Source of the DNA: Azohydromonas australica DSM 1124
GTDB lineage: Bacteria; Pseudomonadota; Gammaproteobacteria; Burkholderiales; Burkholderiaceae_C
Reading direction: 5' to 3'
Assembly (NCBI RefSeq): GCF_000430725.1
Contig: NZ_KE387204.1
Span: forward strand, 404,907-468,906
Length of the DNA stretch: 64,000 bases
Shown: positions 10,153-19,306 of the stretch, piece by piece
Numbering within the stretch: the first letter of the stretch is position 1
Layout: each line of letters starts with the position of its first letter
Position numbers and translations under genes: made by a program
The notes under the pieces: model-generated
Seen by the model: the letters and a program-made list of their open reading frames with translations, nothing else
Database searches by the model: none
Told to the model about the DNA's origin: nothing

Positions 10153-11685
10153 TCAGTCCGTCACGCCGATGGGCCAGGGTACGAACTCGTTGCGCCCCAC
10201 GCCCAGCGTCTCGCTGCGCGTGGGTTCGCCCGAGGCGTGGCGCAGGATCTGTTCGAAGATGCGCTGCCCCATCTCGGCGATGGTGGCCTCGCCGTCGATG
10301 ACCACGCCGCAGTTGACGTCCATGTCGGCGGCCATGCGCTGGTACATGGGCGTGTTGCTGGCGAGCTTGATGGTGGGCGCGGGCACCGACCCGAAGCACG
10401 AGCCGCGGCCGGTGGTGAAGCAGATCAGGTTGGCGCCGCCGGCGATCTGCCCGGTGGCCGAAACCGGGTCGTAGCCCGGCGTGTCCATGAACACCAGGCC
10501 GTGCTGCGTCACGGGTTCCGCGTAGCGGTACACCTCCATCAGCGGCGCGTTGCCACCCTTCTTGGCGCCGCCCAGCGACTTCTCCAGCACGTTGGCCAGG
10601 CCGCCGGCGTTGTTGCCGGGGCTGACGCGGCCGTTGATCTGCGTGTCCCGGCCTGCGTTGTACTGCAGCCACCACTCGATGCGCTCGACCAGCTTCTTGC
10701 CGACTTCGGGTGTGACGGCGCGTGCGGTGAGCGTGTGCTCGACGCCGAAGATCTCGCTGGTCTCGGAGAGGATGGCGGTGCCGCCGTGGCGGATCAGGAT
10801 CTCCATCGCCGCGCCCAGCGCGGGGTTGGCCGACAAGCCCGAGAAGCCGTCGGAGCCGCCGCACTGCAGGCCGATCATCAGGTGCTCGGCCGACACCGGC
10901 TCGCGCTGCACGGCATTGGCCGCGGGCAGCATCCGCTCGACAAGATCGATGCCGGCCTCGATGGCCTTGCGCGTGCCGCCGGCCTCGCTGACCACCAGCG
11001 TGCGCAGCATGGGCCCCGGCTGCAGCCCGGTGGCGGCCAGGAAGTCGCCCAGCGCGTTGTGCTCGTGGCCTTGCGCGATCACCAGCGCGCCGGCGGTGTT
11101 GGGGTGGTGGATGTAGCCGGCGAGCGTGCGCCGCAGCAGCTCCATGGGCTCGCCGCTGAGCTCCATGCCGGCGCCCTGCTCGTGCACGAAGGGCACGACG
11201 CCGTCGACGTTCGCGAAGCCGGCCAGCTGCTCCTCGTCAAAGGCATTGGCGACCTTGCGTGCCACCGTGGCGCCACCATGGCCGACGATGAAGACGCCGA
11301 TGTGGTTGCGCGTGGCCACGCGGCCGTCCTCGCGCACGATGCCCTGGAATGTCGCCCGCTGCGCGGCCGGCAGCAGCTCGGTGGGCCGGTAGTCCAGGCC
11401 GTGGCGGTAGTCCTTCCGCAGCTCGCCGAACTCGATGTTGTGGCTGTGCATCCACGTGCCGGGCTGCAGGTCCTCGGCGGCGAAGCCGATGATGGTGCTG
11501 TACTTGAGCACCGGCTCGCCTTGGGCGATGAAGCGCGCGGCGATCTTGTGGCCGGCCGGGACCGGGTGCAGCGTGACGAGGTGTTCGCCGGGCACCTCGG
11601 TGCCGGCGGGCACTTCCATGCGGGCAACGATCACGTTGTCCTTGGGGTCGAGGCGGATGAAGGGGTTGCGCGGGGCAATGCTCAT
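10153..11685 (-). CDS. UxaA-family dehydratase (altronate/galactarate type), copy 1
   Basis: 510 aa, full length for the family: an N-terminal SAF-like domain (residues 1-about 105) joined to the UxaA/GarD catalytic domain. Family motifs seen are EDGRVATRNHIGVF, GCGGSDGFSGLSANPALG, the acidic SETSEIFG loop and FTTGRGSCFGSVPAPTIKL. It is Fe-dependent in known members. It follows a second UxaA paralogue by 23 bases and precedes the Bug receptor, all on the minus strand. Two paralogues suggest two stereoisomeric hexarate or hexonate substrates. Confidence 0.88.
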   Translation of the reverse strand: MSIAPRNPFIRLDPKDNVIVARMEVPAGTEVPGEHLVTLHPVPAGHKIAARFIAQGEPVLKYSTIIGFAAEDLQPGTWMHSHNIEFGELRKDYRHGLDYRPTELLPAAQRATFQGIVREDGRVATRNHIGVFIVGHGGATVARKVANAFDEEQLAGFANVDGVVPFVHEQGAGMELSGEPMELLRRTLAGYIHHPNTAGALVIAQGHEHNALGDFLAATGLQPGPMLRTLVVSEAGGTRKAIEAGIDLVERMLPAANAVQREPVSAEHLMIGLQCGGSDGFSGLSANPALGAAMEILIRHGGTAILSETSEIFGVEHTLTARAVTPEVGKKLVERIEWWLQYNAGRDTQINGRVSPGNNAGGLANVLEKSLGGAKKGGNAPLMEVYRYAEPVTQHGLVFMDTPGYDPVSATGQIAGGANLICFTTGRGSCFGSVPAPTIKLASNTPMYQRMAADMDVNCGVVIDGEATIAEMGQRIFEQILRHASGEPTRSETLGVGRNEFVPWPIGVTD

Positions 11686-11708
11686 GCTCGTGTCTCCAGT
11701 CGGTCGTT

Positions 11709-13232
11709 TCAGGCCAGCACCCCGATCGGCCAGGGCACGAACTCGTTCTCGCCCACGCCCAGGTCTTCGGCGCAGGTCTTCTCGCCCGAGGCGTGGCGCA
11801 GCAGCCGCTCGAAGATGACGCGTCCCATGGCTTGCACCGACAGCGCGCCGTCGGCCACCGGGCCGGCATCCAGGTCCAGGTCGTCGCCCAGGCGTTCGAA
11901 CAGGGCGCCGTGGCTGGCCAGCTTCACGACGGGCGCCATCGACGAGCCGAACACCGAACCCTGGCCCGTGCTCATCGCCACCAGGGTGGCGCCGCTGGCG
12001 ATCTGGCCGGTGACGGCCACCGCTTCCTGCGCGGGCGCGTCCATGAACACCAGCCCGGGGCCCGTCACCGCTTCGGCGTAGCGGATCACGGCGTCCACCG
12101 GCCCGCTGCCGGCGCAGCGCAGGTTGCCCAGCGCCTTCTCCCGCGCCGTGGTCAGGCCGCCGCCGGCGCCGTCGGCACGGGCGCGGCGGTTGATCTGCGT
12201 GTCGCGTCCGGCGGTGTAGTCACGCCAGGCGTCGGCGCGTCGCGCCAGCTGCGCCGCCACTTCGGGCGTGGCCGCTCGGGCGGTGAAGCTCGGCCCGGCC
12301 AGCGCCAGGTCGCTGCTGCCTGCGACGATGGCGGTGCCGCCCTGGCGGCGCAGCAGGTCCACTGCGGCGCCCAGCGCCGGATTGGCACACGCCGCGGAAA
12401 AGCCGTCCGGGCTGCTGGCATGCAGGCCCAGCACCAGCCTCGACGCCGGCACCGGCTCGCGCCGTACGTCGTTGGCCGCCGGCAGCATGGCCTGCACGGC
12501 CGCGATGCCGGCGTCGATGGTGGCTTGCGTGCCTCCAACCTCCTGCATCACCAGCGTGCGCAGCATCGGGCCGCGCTCCAGCTTCTCCTGGTCCAGGAAT
12601 CCCTGCAGGTTGTTGCGCTCGCAGCCGAGCGCGATCACCAGCGCGCCGGCGATGTTGGGGTTGCGCAAGGTGCCGGCGATGGTGCGCCGCAGCAGGTCCA
12701 TCGGCTCGCCCGTCATTTCCATGCCGCAGCCGATCTCGTGCACGAAGGGCACGACGCCGTCCACGTTCGCATACGCGGCCAGGCGCTTGGGCGTGAACCA
12801 GTCCGCCACCTTGCGCGCCGCGGTCGCGCCGCAGTTGCCCACCACGAACACGCCGATGCAATTGCGCGTGGCGACCCGGCCATCGGCCCGCACGATGCCC
12901 TGGAAGAAGGCCGGCTCGTCCAGGGCCGGCAGCACGGTGGCGGCGCTGCTCTCGGCCGCTTCGCCGTCCTCCCCGCCCGCGCCGAGGTTGTGGCCGTGCA
13001 GCCAGCTTCCCGCGGGCGTGTCCACGGTCGCCACGCCGATCACCGCACCGCCCAGGCGAACGGCCTCGCCCGCGGCCAGCCGGCGCGCCGCGAGCTTGTG
13101 GCCGGCAGGCACGTCCTGCTGCACGCGCATGCCCTCGTCGGCCAGCACCGTGCCGGCGGCCAGCGGGTGTACGGCCACCACCGCGTTGTCCTGTGCCTGC
13201 AGGCGGATCGTCGTTCGGGCGGATGTGTTCAT
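11709..13232 (-). CDS. UxaA-family dehydratase, copy 2 (first gene of operon)
   Basis: 507 aa from ATG 13232 (MNTSARTTIRLQAQDNAVV). It has the same SAF plus catalytic-domain layout as copy 1 and parallel motifs (ADGRVATRNCIGVF, MSTGQGSVFGSSMAPVVKL), but it lacks some cysteines conserved in copy 1: GLHASSPDGFSAACANPALG replaces GLQCGGSDGFSGLSANPALG. That change affects a likely iron/sulfur ligand region, so its specificity or activity may differ. The gene starts 10 bases downstream of a LacI-type operator and heads the operon. Confidence 0.85.
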   Translation of the reverse strand: MNTSARTTIRLQAQDNAVVAVHPLAAGTVLADEGMRVQQDVPAGHKLAARRLAAGEAVRLGGAVIGVATVDTPAGSWLHGHNLGAGGEDGEAAESSAATVLPALDEPAFFQGIVRADGRVATRNCIGVFVVGNCGATAARKVADWFTPKRLAAYANVDGVVPFVHEIGCGMEMTGEPMDLLRRTIAGTLRNPNIAGALVIALGCERNNLQGFLDQEKLERGPMLRTLVMQEVGGTQATIDAGIAAVQAMLPAANDVRREPVPASRLVLGLHASSPDGFSAACANPALGAAVDLLRRQGGTAIVAGSSDLALAGPSFTARAATPEVAAQLARRADAWRDYTAGRDTQINRRARADGAGGGLTTAREKALGNLRCAGSGPVDAVIRYAEAVTGPGLVFMDAPAQEAVAVTGQIASGATLVAMSTGQGSVFGSSMAPVVKLASHGALFERLGDDLDLDAGPVADGALSVQAMGRVIFERLLRHASGEKTCAEDLGVGENEFVPWPIGVLA

Positions 13233-13242
13233 GGCGAAATCG

Positions 13243-13256
13243 TGAAAGCGCTTACA
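13243..13256. promoter_or_regulatory. LacI-family operator O1
   Basis: TGAAAGCGCTTACA, an imperfect palindrome around AAGCGCTT of the kind bound by LacI/GntR-type repressors. An identical copy lies 66 bases away. It overlaps the likely ribosome-binding and early transcribed region of the UxaA copy 2 gene, so binding would block that operon. Confidence 0.82.
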
Positions 13257-13308
13257 AAAATGGATCAAAAAAAGCGGCTGTCTATCTGACGCCGTGATGG
13301 AAAGTATA

Positions 13309-13322
13309 TGAAAGCGCTTACA
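13309..13322. promoter_or_regulatory. LacI-family operator O2
   Basis: A second perfect copy of TGAAAGCGCTTACA, 66 bases centre to centre from O1 and 16 bases before the proposed start of the LacI-family gene. The pair suits one repressor bridging both sites, controlling the hexarate operon and its own gene. Confidence 0.82.
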
Positions 13323-13338
13323 TCAACGCAAGTCGACC

Positions 13339-14448
13339 GTGCAGACCCTGCTGGGGCGCCGGGTATCATCGGCAACCAAGCCGTCCCGGGCGCGTCGCCC
13401 TTTCTTGCCCTTTGCTGCCGTGGCCCGACCCAGTTCCGCTGATGCTTCCCTCCGACCCGCGGCCAGCGCCCGCATGTCCGACGTGGCCCGCGAGGCCGGC
13501 GTGTCGCTGGCGACGGTGTCGCGGGCGATCAATGAGCCGGAAAAGCTGTCGGCCGAGACGCTGGCGCTGGTGCGCGCCGCCGTCGAACGGCTGGGCTACG
13601 TGCCGAACCTGAACGCGGGCAGCCTGGCATCGAGCCGTTCGCGCATCGTGGCCGCGATCGTGCCGACGGTGTCCAACGCGGTGTTCTCCGAGACGGTGGA
13701 TGCGCTGACCCAGACCCTGGCGCGCGGCGGCTACCAGCTGCTGCTGGGCCAGACGGCCTACCGGGGCGGCGACGAGGAAGGGCTGGTGGAGGCTTTCCTG
13801 GGTCGGCGCGTGGACGGGCTGGTGCTCACGGGCACGGCGCAATCGCCGTCGCTGCGAGCCAAGCTCAAGCGCGCGGGCATTCCCGTGGTGCAGACCTGGG
13901 ACCTGCACGACAAGCCCATCGACATGCTGGTGGGCTTCTCGAACTTCGAGGTGGGTCGCGCGGCGGCCGGGCACCTGATCGAGCGCGGGCATCGCAGGCT
14001 GGGCTTCATCGGTGCCCAGGAAGAGCGGTCGCGCCAGCGGCTGGAGGGCTTCCGGGCTGGCGCCGCCGCGCACGGTCTGGCCGATGTCGAGGTGGAGCTG
14101 ATCCTGCCCCCGGCGCACATGGACGACGCGGGCCCGCGCTTCGCGCAGATGGCTGCGCGCTGTCCCGAGCTCAGCGCCGTCTTCTGCAACAACGACATGC
14201 TGGCCGCGGCGGTCGTCTTCGAGTGCCACCAGCGCGGCTGGCGCATCCCGGGCCGCATGGCCGTGCTCGGCCTGGGCGACCTGCCGATTGCGCGCGCAGC
14301 CTTCCCGCGCCTGAGCACGGTGGAGGTGCGGCGCGGCCAGATCGGCGCCCGTGCCGGGCAGATGCTGCTGAGCCGGCTGGGCGGTGAGCAAGCCGGCCCG
14401 GACATCGTGGACCTGGGCTTCGAGGTGATTGCACGGGCAAGCACCTGA
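13339..14448 (+). CDS. LacI-family transcriptional repressor
   Basis: 369 aa if the GTG at 13339 is used. The helix-turn-helix is MSDVAREAGVSLATVSRAIN at residues 46-65, then hinge residues and a periplasmic-binding-like sensor domain (IVAAIVPTVSNAVFSETVDAL, GHRRLGFIGAQEERS, AVFCNNDMLAAAVVFEC). An N-terminal extension ahead of the HTH is common in GntR-like members. An internal ATG at 13474 would start just at the HTH and probably lose part of it. It is divergent from the UxaA operon with two operators between, so it is the likely local repressor, responding to a sugar acid or its derivative. Confidence 0.88.
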   Translation: MQTLLGRRVSSATKPSRARRPFLPFAAVARPSSADASLRPAASARMSDVAREAGVSLATVSRAINEPEKLSAETLALVRAAVERLGYVPNLNAGSLASSRSRIVAAIVPTVSNAVFSETVDALTQTLARGGYQLLLGQTAYRGGDEEGLVEAFLGRRVDGLVLTGTAQSPSLRAKLKRAGIPVVQTWDLHDKPIDMLVGFSNFEVGRAAAGHLIERGHRRLGFIGAQEERSRQRLEGFRAGAAAHGLADVEVELILPPAHMDDAGPRFAQMAARCPELSAVFCNNDMLAAAVVFECHQRGWRIPGRMAVLGLGDLPIARAAFPRLSTVEVRRGQIGARAGQMLLSRLGGEQAGPDIVDLGFEVIARAST

Positions 14449-14456
14449 AGCCCGCG

Positions 14457-14474
14457 CCTGGCTTCAGAGCCAGG
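14457..14474. terminator. Bidirectional hairpin between convergent genes
   Basis: CCTGGCT-TCAG-AGCCAGG forms a perfect 7-bp stem with a 4-base loop. It lies between the lacI-type stop (14448) and the transketolase C-subunit stop, which it overlaps at 14464. No long T run follows. Confidence 0.5.
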
Positions 14475-15474
14475 ACTTGATCTGCGCGCCCATAGCGCCG
14501 GCCGAGATGCCGTAGCGCTCGTGCAGCGTGGGCAGCGCGCCGGCATCCAGGAACTCGTCGGGCAGCGCCACCTGGCGGAAGGGCACCGACACGCCCGAGC
14601 GCATCAGCAGGGCGGCCACCGCCTCGCCCAGGCCGCCGACCACCGAGTGGTTCTCGGCCACCACCACCAGCCGCCCCGAGCGCCGGGCCTCGGCCAGGAT
14701 GGTTTCCGTGTCCAGCGGCTTGATGGTGGGCACGTGCAGCACGGCCACGTCCACGCTGTCGGTCTTGAGCTGGTCCGCCACTTCCAGCGAGCGCATGGTC
14801 ATGAAGCCGCTGGAGATCACCAGCACGTCACGGCCGCCGCGCAGCAGCTTGGCCTTGCCCAGCTCGAAGGTGTAGTCGTACTCGTCGAGCACCAGCGGCA
14901 CGTTGCCGCGCAGCAGCCGCATGTACACCGGGCCCTGGTGGGCGGCGATCTGCGGCACGGCCTGCTCGATGTCCAGCGCGTCGCACGGGTCGACGATGGT
15001 CAGCCCCGGGATGCCGCGCATGAGCGCCAGGTCCTCGGTGGCCTGGTGGCTGGGGCCGTAGCCGGTGGTCAGGCCCGGCAGCGCGCAGCACATCTTGACG
15101 TTGAGGTTCTCCTCGGCGATGACCTGGTGCACGAAGTCGTAGGCGCGGCGCGTGCCGAACACGGCATAGGTGGTGGCGAAGGGCACGAAGCCCTCCTTGG
15201 CCATGCCGCCGGCCGCGGCCATGAGCAGCTGCTCGGCCATGCCCATCTGGAAGAAGCGCTCGGGACAGGCCTGCGCAAAGAGGTGCAGGTCGGTGTACTT
15301 GGCCAGGTCGGCGGTCAGGCCGACGATGTCCTGGCGCTGCTGCGCCAGCTCGACCAGCGCCTTGCCGAAAGGCGCGGCCTTGACGCGCTGCCCTTCGCTC
15401 GCGATGGAGGCGATCATCGCCGAGGTGGTCAGGCGCGGCTTCTTGAGTTCGGGGCTGGTGGTGGTGTTGCTCAT
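14464..15474 (-). CDS. Split transketolase, C-terminal (pyrimidine-binding) subunit
   Basis: 336 aa covering the Pyr and C-terminal domains. The motif FFQMGMAEQLLMAAAGGMAKEG carries the glutamate that contacts the ThDP pyrimidine ring; TYAVFGTRRAYDF and a C-terminal VVVAENHSVVGGLGEAVAALL domain follow. GGAG precedes ATG 15474. It lies 19 bases downstream of the N-terminal subunit and must act with it as a heteromer. Two-piece transketolases occur in pentose, apiose-type and other unusual sugar pathways; here the clue is the TRAP system upstream. Confidence 0.92.
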   Translation of the reverse strand: MSNTTTSPELKKPRLTTSAMIASIASEGQRVKAAPFGKALVELAQQRQDIVGLTADLAKYTDLHLFAQACPERFFQMGMAEQLLMAAAGGMAKEGFVPFATTYAVFGTRRAYDFVHQVIAEENLNVKMCCALPGLTTGYGPSHQATEDLALMRGIPGLTIVDPCDALDIEQAVPQIAAHQGPVYMRLLRGNVPLVLDEYDYTFELGKAKLLRGGRDVLVISSGFMTMRSLEVADQLKTDSVDVAVLHVPTIKPLDTETILAEARRSGRLVVVAENHSVVGGLGEAVAALLMRSGVSVPFRQVALPDEFLDAGALPTLHERYGISAGAMGAQIKSWL

Positions 15475-15493
15475 GATGGGTTGCTCCTTCAGA

Positions 15494-16321
15494 TCAAGCT
15501 TGCGACTGGTCCAGGATGGCGATGGCCTGCTGCCACTCGGGCGGGTCGACGCGGATGAAGTGGTTCTTGTCGCGCGTCTCCAGGAAGGGCACGCCCTTGC
15601 CCATGAGCGTGTTGAACAGGATCACGCGCGGCTTGTCCTCCTGGAGGTTGCGCGCGGCATCGAAGGCGGCGAGCACGGCGGGGAGGTCGTTGCCGTCCAC
15701 GCGCTGCACGTGCCAGCCAAACGAGGCCCACTTGTCGGCCAGCGGCTCGAAGCCCATGACCTTGGTGGAGGGGCCGTCGGCCTGCTGGTTGTTGATGTCC
15801 ACCAGGCAGATCAGGTTCGACAGCCCGTGGTGCGCGGCGCCCATGGCGGCCTCCCACGTGGAGCCCTCGTCGAGCTCGCCGTCGGACATGGAGTTGTAGA
15901 CGAAGGCGGGGTTGCCCTTGAGGCGCAGGCCCAGCGCCATGCCCACGGCGATGGGCAGGCCCTGGCCCAGCGAGCCGCCCGACATCTCCATGCCCGGCGT
16001 GTAGGTGGCCATGCCGGACATGGGCAGCCGGCTGTCGTCGCTGCCGTAGGTCTCCAGCTCGTCCTCGGGAATGATCCCGGCCTCGATCAGCGCGGCGTAG
16101 AAGGCGATGGCGTAGTGGCCGTGCGAGAGCAGGAAGCGGTCGCGGCCTTCCCACTTCGGGTCTTCGGGGCGGTAGCTCATGGCGTGGCCGTAGGCGACGG
16201 CCAGCACGTCGGCCCAGCCGAGGGCTTGGCCGATGTAGCCCTGGCCCTGGACCTCGCCCATGCGCAGGGCGAAGCGGCGGATGCGGTAGGCGCGTTGTTG
16301 GAGCGTTGATACGTCAGACAT
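15494..16321 (-). CDS. Split transketolase, N-terminal (ThDP pyrophosphate-binding) subunit
   Basis: 275 aa, the PP domain of transketolase. It has the GHYAIAFYAALIEAG stretch, SLGQGLPIAVGMALG and the metal/ThDP motif SDGELDEGSTWEAAM...NLICLVDINNQQADG. AAAGGAGA precedes ATG 16321. It is followed 19 bases later by the C-terminal subunit. Confidence 0.92.
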   Translation of the reverse strand: MSDVSTLQQRAYRIRRFALRMGEVQGQGYIGQALGWADVLAVAYGHAMSYRPEDPKWEGRDRFLLSHGHYAIAFYAALIEAGIIPEDELETYGSDDSRLPMSGMATYTPGMEMSGGSLGQGLPIAVGMALGLRLKGNPAFVYNSMSDGELDEGSTWEAAMGAAHHGLSNLICLVDINNQQADGPSTKVMGFEPLADKWASFGWHVQRVDGNDLPAVLAAFDAARNLQEDKPRVILFNTLMGKGVPFLETRDKNHFIRVDPPEWQQAIAILDQSQA

Positions 16322-16353
16322 GAATGTCTCCTTTGAAACGGGGAGTAGCGGAT

Positions 16354-17214
16354 TCAGGCCGTGTGAGCGGTCCGAGAGGCGCCCAGGCGCTGGCGCACGT
16401 AGCGCAAGGAGGCCTGAAGCGTGGTTTCGATGTCCGCCAGGGGCACGCGATAACGGGCGCGCCCGGGCTTGGCATCGGGCCTGCGGTGCAGGCGCATGGG
16501 AATGTCAATCGACACGGGTATGTCCGTGCCCGCGACGGCGCGCAGCAGCGCGCCCAAGCCGACCTCGCCTTGACCCAGGGACGTGAAGAACCAGCCATCG
16601 GCGCTGCCGCGCACGTCCTTGAGGTGCATGTGGACGCAGCAAGGCAGGGCCTGCAGGGCATCCTGGGCAGCGTCAATTTCTGGGCGGTGAGACACCGTGT
16701 TGCCTACGTCGTAGTTCAGGCCCACGCGCGTCGAACCAATGCGCGAGAGCATCTGCGGTGCGTCCGCCGCGACGTTGAGCAGGTCATCGGCGCCGTCGCC
16801 CGCGTTCTCCAGGCCGATCCACATGCCGAGCGCCTCGGCGTGATGCGCCAACTGCTCGACGTTGGCGTAGAACTGCTTCGCCCGCCGGCGCTTGGCCGTG
16901 AAGGTATTGATCACCCGCGCACCCAGGTGGTGTGCGAAGTCCATCCGGCGCTTGAACGCCTCGACGGCATCGGGGCGGCTCAGGTCCATGTGGGCCGACA
17001 TTGCATGGCAGCGAATGCCGTGGCGATGAAGTGCCGCCTCGTACTCGGCTGCCTTGTCTTCATCGAACGCGTGTTCGTCGAAGCGCTCGGTGTAGCCCGC
17101 GACATAGGTCGGCTCGACGTGCGTGACCCCAAGTCGAGCCAGGCTTTCGAGCATCCGCTCCAGCGGATAGCCGTCGTAAAGAGCTGCCGAGACTGAAAGG
17201 GTGCGGTGTTTCAT
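16354..17214 (-). CDS. Sugar-phosphate isomerase/epimerase (AP endonuclease 2-type TIM barrel)
   Basis: 286 aa. TIM-barrel motifs of the xylose-isomerase-like family: VEPTYVAGYTERFDEH near the start, GMWIGLENAGDGADD with the metal-binding Glu, VGLNYDVGNTVSH with Asp and His ligands, and CVHMHLKDVRG. Such enzymes isomerise or epimerise ketoses or inosose-like sugars. The start at ATG 17214 (MKHRTLSVSAALYDG) has AGGA upstream; a start at 17241 adds only a non-conserved leader. It is encoded between the TRAP transporter and the split transketolase. Confidence 0.85.
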   Translation of the reverse strand: MKHRTLSVSAALYDGYPLERMLESLARLGVTHVEPTYVAGYTERFDEHAFDEDKAAEYEAALHRHGIRCHAMSAHMDLSRPDAVEAFKRRMDFAHHLGARVINTFTAKRRRAKQFYANVEQLAHHAEALGMWIGLENAGDGADDLLNVAADAPQMLSRIGSTRVGLNYDVGNTVSHRPEIDAAQDALQALPCCVHMHLKDVRGSADGWFFTSLGQGEVGLGALLRAVAGTDIPVSIDIPMRLHRRPDAKPGRARYRVPLADIETTLQASLRYVRQRLGASRTAHTA

Positions 17215-17296
17215 GGCAATCCTGTGGATCAACCAACCCACCTGGCAGGTGGGTCAGGTTTACAGCAATGCTCAGCGCGGTTCCTGACCTCGAAAA

Positions 17297-19186
17297 TCAG
17301 AGGAAGCCAATCGAGATCCAGGGGACCACGGCCACGATGACGACGCCGATGAATAGCGCCACCATGTAGCCGAGGATCGGCTTCATGCCCTTGTCCGGAT
17401 GGATGCGGCTGATGGCACAGGCTGCGTAGTAGCCCACCCCGAAAGGCGGTGCGAAGAGACCGATACCCATCGCCAGGGTCACCACCATCGCGTAGTGCAC
17501 CTCGTGGATGCCGACCTGGCGTGCAATGGGGAACAGCAGCGGACCCAGCAGCACGATGGCAGGGATGCCCTCCAGCACGGAGCCAAGGATGATGAAGGCC
17601 ACCACCGAAAGGGCCATGAAGGTCGGCGCGCCGCCGGGTAGGGCCTTCATCGCGTCCGCAAGCTCGCTCGAGAAGCCGGACTGCGTGAGCGCCCAGGCCA
17701 TGCCGGTGGCAGCGCCGATAATGAAGAGGATCGCTCCAGACAGCGACGCCGTATCGACGAGCATCGGGTAGATCCGCTTCCAGTCGAACTGCCGGTACAC
17801 GAAAAGTCCGGCGATCACGGCGTAGACGATGCCGATGGTGGACACCTCGGTCGCCGTGGCCACGCCTTCGACCACTGCGGCCCGGATGACGACGGGAAGC
17901 GCCAGCGCGGGGATGGCGATCAGGAATGACTTGGCGATCTCGCTGCGGGAAGCACGACGCACCCCCGACAGGTCCTCGCCCCGATAGCGCCACCACACCA
18001 GTGCACCCAGCGTCACCGCCAGCACCACGCCCGGCAGCATCCCGCCCGTAAACAGTGCCGCGATCGAGACGCCGGTGGCCGAGCCGATCGTGATCAGCAC
18101 CAGCGACGGCGGAATGGTCTCGGTCTGGGCGCCCGTGGCCGACAGCAGCGCCACCAGGTCGCCTTCCTTGGCGCCGCGCTTCTTCATCTCCGGGAAAAGT
18201 GCCGGTGCCACTGCCGCCATGTCGGCCGCCTTCGATCCCGAGATGCCCGAGACCAGGTACATCGCCCCGATCAGCACGTAGGACAGGCCGCCGCGGACGT
18301 GCCCCAGCAGGTTGGCCAGGAAGTTGACCATGGCGCGCGCGATGCCTGTCATCTCGATGAGCAGGCCCAGCAGCACGAACAGCGGCACGGCCAGCAGGAT
18401 GAGGTGGCTCATGCCCTCGTCCATCCGTCCAACGATCACGATGCTGGGCGTATTGGTGGTCAGCGCGATATAGCCGAGCGTGGCCAGGCCGAACGAGAAA
18501 GCGATCGGCAGCCCGAGCAGGACCATGGCACCCACTCCGAACACGAAGAAGATGAGCAGGTTCCAGTTGCCGAGCTCCTTGAGAGCGGGCCCGGCCAGCG
18601 CCATGGCGCAAATGACGGCCGCCACCAGGACCACGGCCAGCATCGCGTCTCGCAAGCGACCGACCCGGAAGATCTGAATAAAGCCGATCAGCAGCATCAG
18701 TCCGAGGCCCACCGGCAGCGCGGCGGCGCGCCAGGAGTTCACGATGCCCATGGCCGGCGTGACGACCCACACCTCGTCCACCGCGAACTCGTAGGCGGGA
18801 TGAACGACGAAGGTCAGGAACGCGATGGCCGCGGCGATCGCCACGAGGTCCAGGAAGGCGCGCCGCCGCGGTTCGAGCTTGCCCACGATGGCCGTCATCC
18901 GCATGTGCTGGCCACGGTGGAATGCGACGATCGATCCCAGCATGGCCAGCCAAAGGAACAGGACTGAAGCCAGCTCGTCCGACCAGATAAGAGGCCGGTG
19001 AAAGACGTACCGGCTGGTCACGCCCATGAGCAGCACGATGACTTCGGCCAAGACCAGCAGTGCAGCGGGGATCTCTACCAGCGTGCCGATGATCTTGTTG
19101 AGGCTCTCGAGCCAGCCGATCGGCTTGCGTCCGAGCGCGTCGTTAGCGGAACCGGCGATGCCGGACGTATCACTTGGAATGTCCAT
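17297..19186 (-). CDS. TRAP transporter fused permease (DctQ-DctM)
   Basis: 629 aa. Residues about 30-180 form the small DctQ domain with four helices (SRYVFHRPLIWSDELASVLFLW is characteristic). From about 200 the DctM domain has roughly 12 helices with typical GLPIAFSFGLATLGY, SGISGSKAADMAAVAPAL, ETIPPSLVLITIGSATG and FAPPFGVGYYAACAI motifs. It is inner-membrane and sodium-coupled in known systems. The start at 19186 follows AGGGGAAG. It lies downstream of its DctP receptor and upstream of the isomerase. Confidence 0.93.
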   Translation of the reverse strand: MDIPSDTSGIAGSANDALGRKPIGWLESLNKIIGTLVEIPAALLVLAEVIVLLMGVTSRYVFHRPLIWSDELASVLFLWLAMLGSIVAFHRGQHMRMTAIVGKLEPRRRAFLDLVAIAAAIAFLTFVVHPAYEFAVDEVWVVTPAMGIVNSWRAAALPVGLGLMLLIGFIQIFRVGRLRDAMLAVVLVAAVICAMALAGPALKELGNWNLLIFFVFGVGAMVLLGLPIAFSFGLATLGYIALTTNTPSIVIVGRMDEGMSHLILLAVPLFVLLGLLIEMTGIARAMVNFLANLLGHVRGGLSYVLIGAMYLVSGISGSKAADMAAVAPALFPEMKKRGAKEGDLVALLSATGAQTETIPPSLVLITIGSATGVSIAALFTGGMLPGVVLAVTLGALVWWRYRGEDLSGVRRASRSEIAKSFLIAIPALALPVVIRAAVVEGVATATEVSTIGIVYAVIAGLFVYRQFDWKRIYPMLVDTASLSGAILFIIGAATGMAWALTQSGFSSELADAMKALPGGAPTFMALSVVAFIILGSVLEGIPAIVLLGPLLFPIARQVGIHEVHYAMVVTLAMGIGLFAPPFGVGYYAACAISRIHPDKGMKPILGYMVALFIGVVIVAVVPWISIGFL

Positions 19187-19306
19187 AGCGTTCTTCCCCT
19201 GGAGTCTTGCTGCCGGCCTCACGGCCCCTTTGCAGCGCACCAATCGTTTAACCCAACGAGCAATTGCATCCGCCCCGCGCACGCGCAGGGCTGGTTGGCT
19301 GCTTCG

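Noticed and set aside
14464..16321. Assigning the split transketolase as apulose-4-phosphate transketolase
   Set aside because: The split form is shared, but no apiose-specific partner genes are recognisable here.
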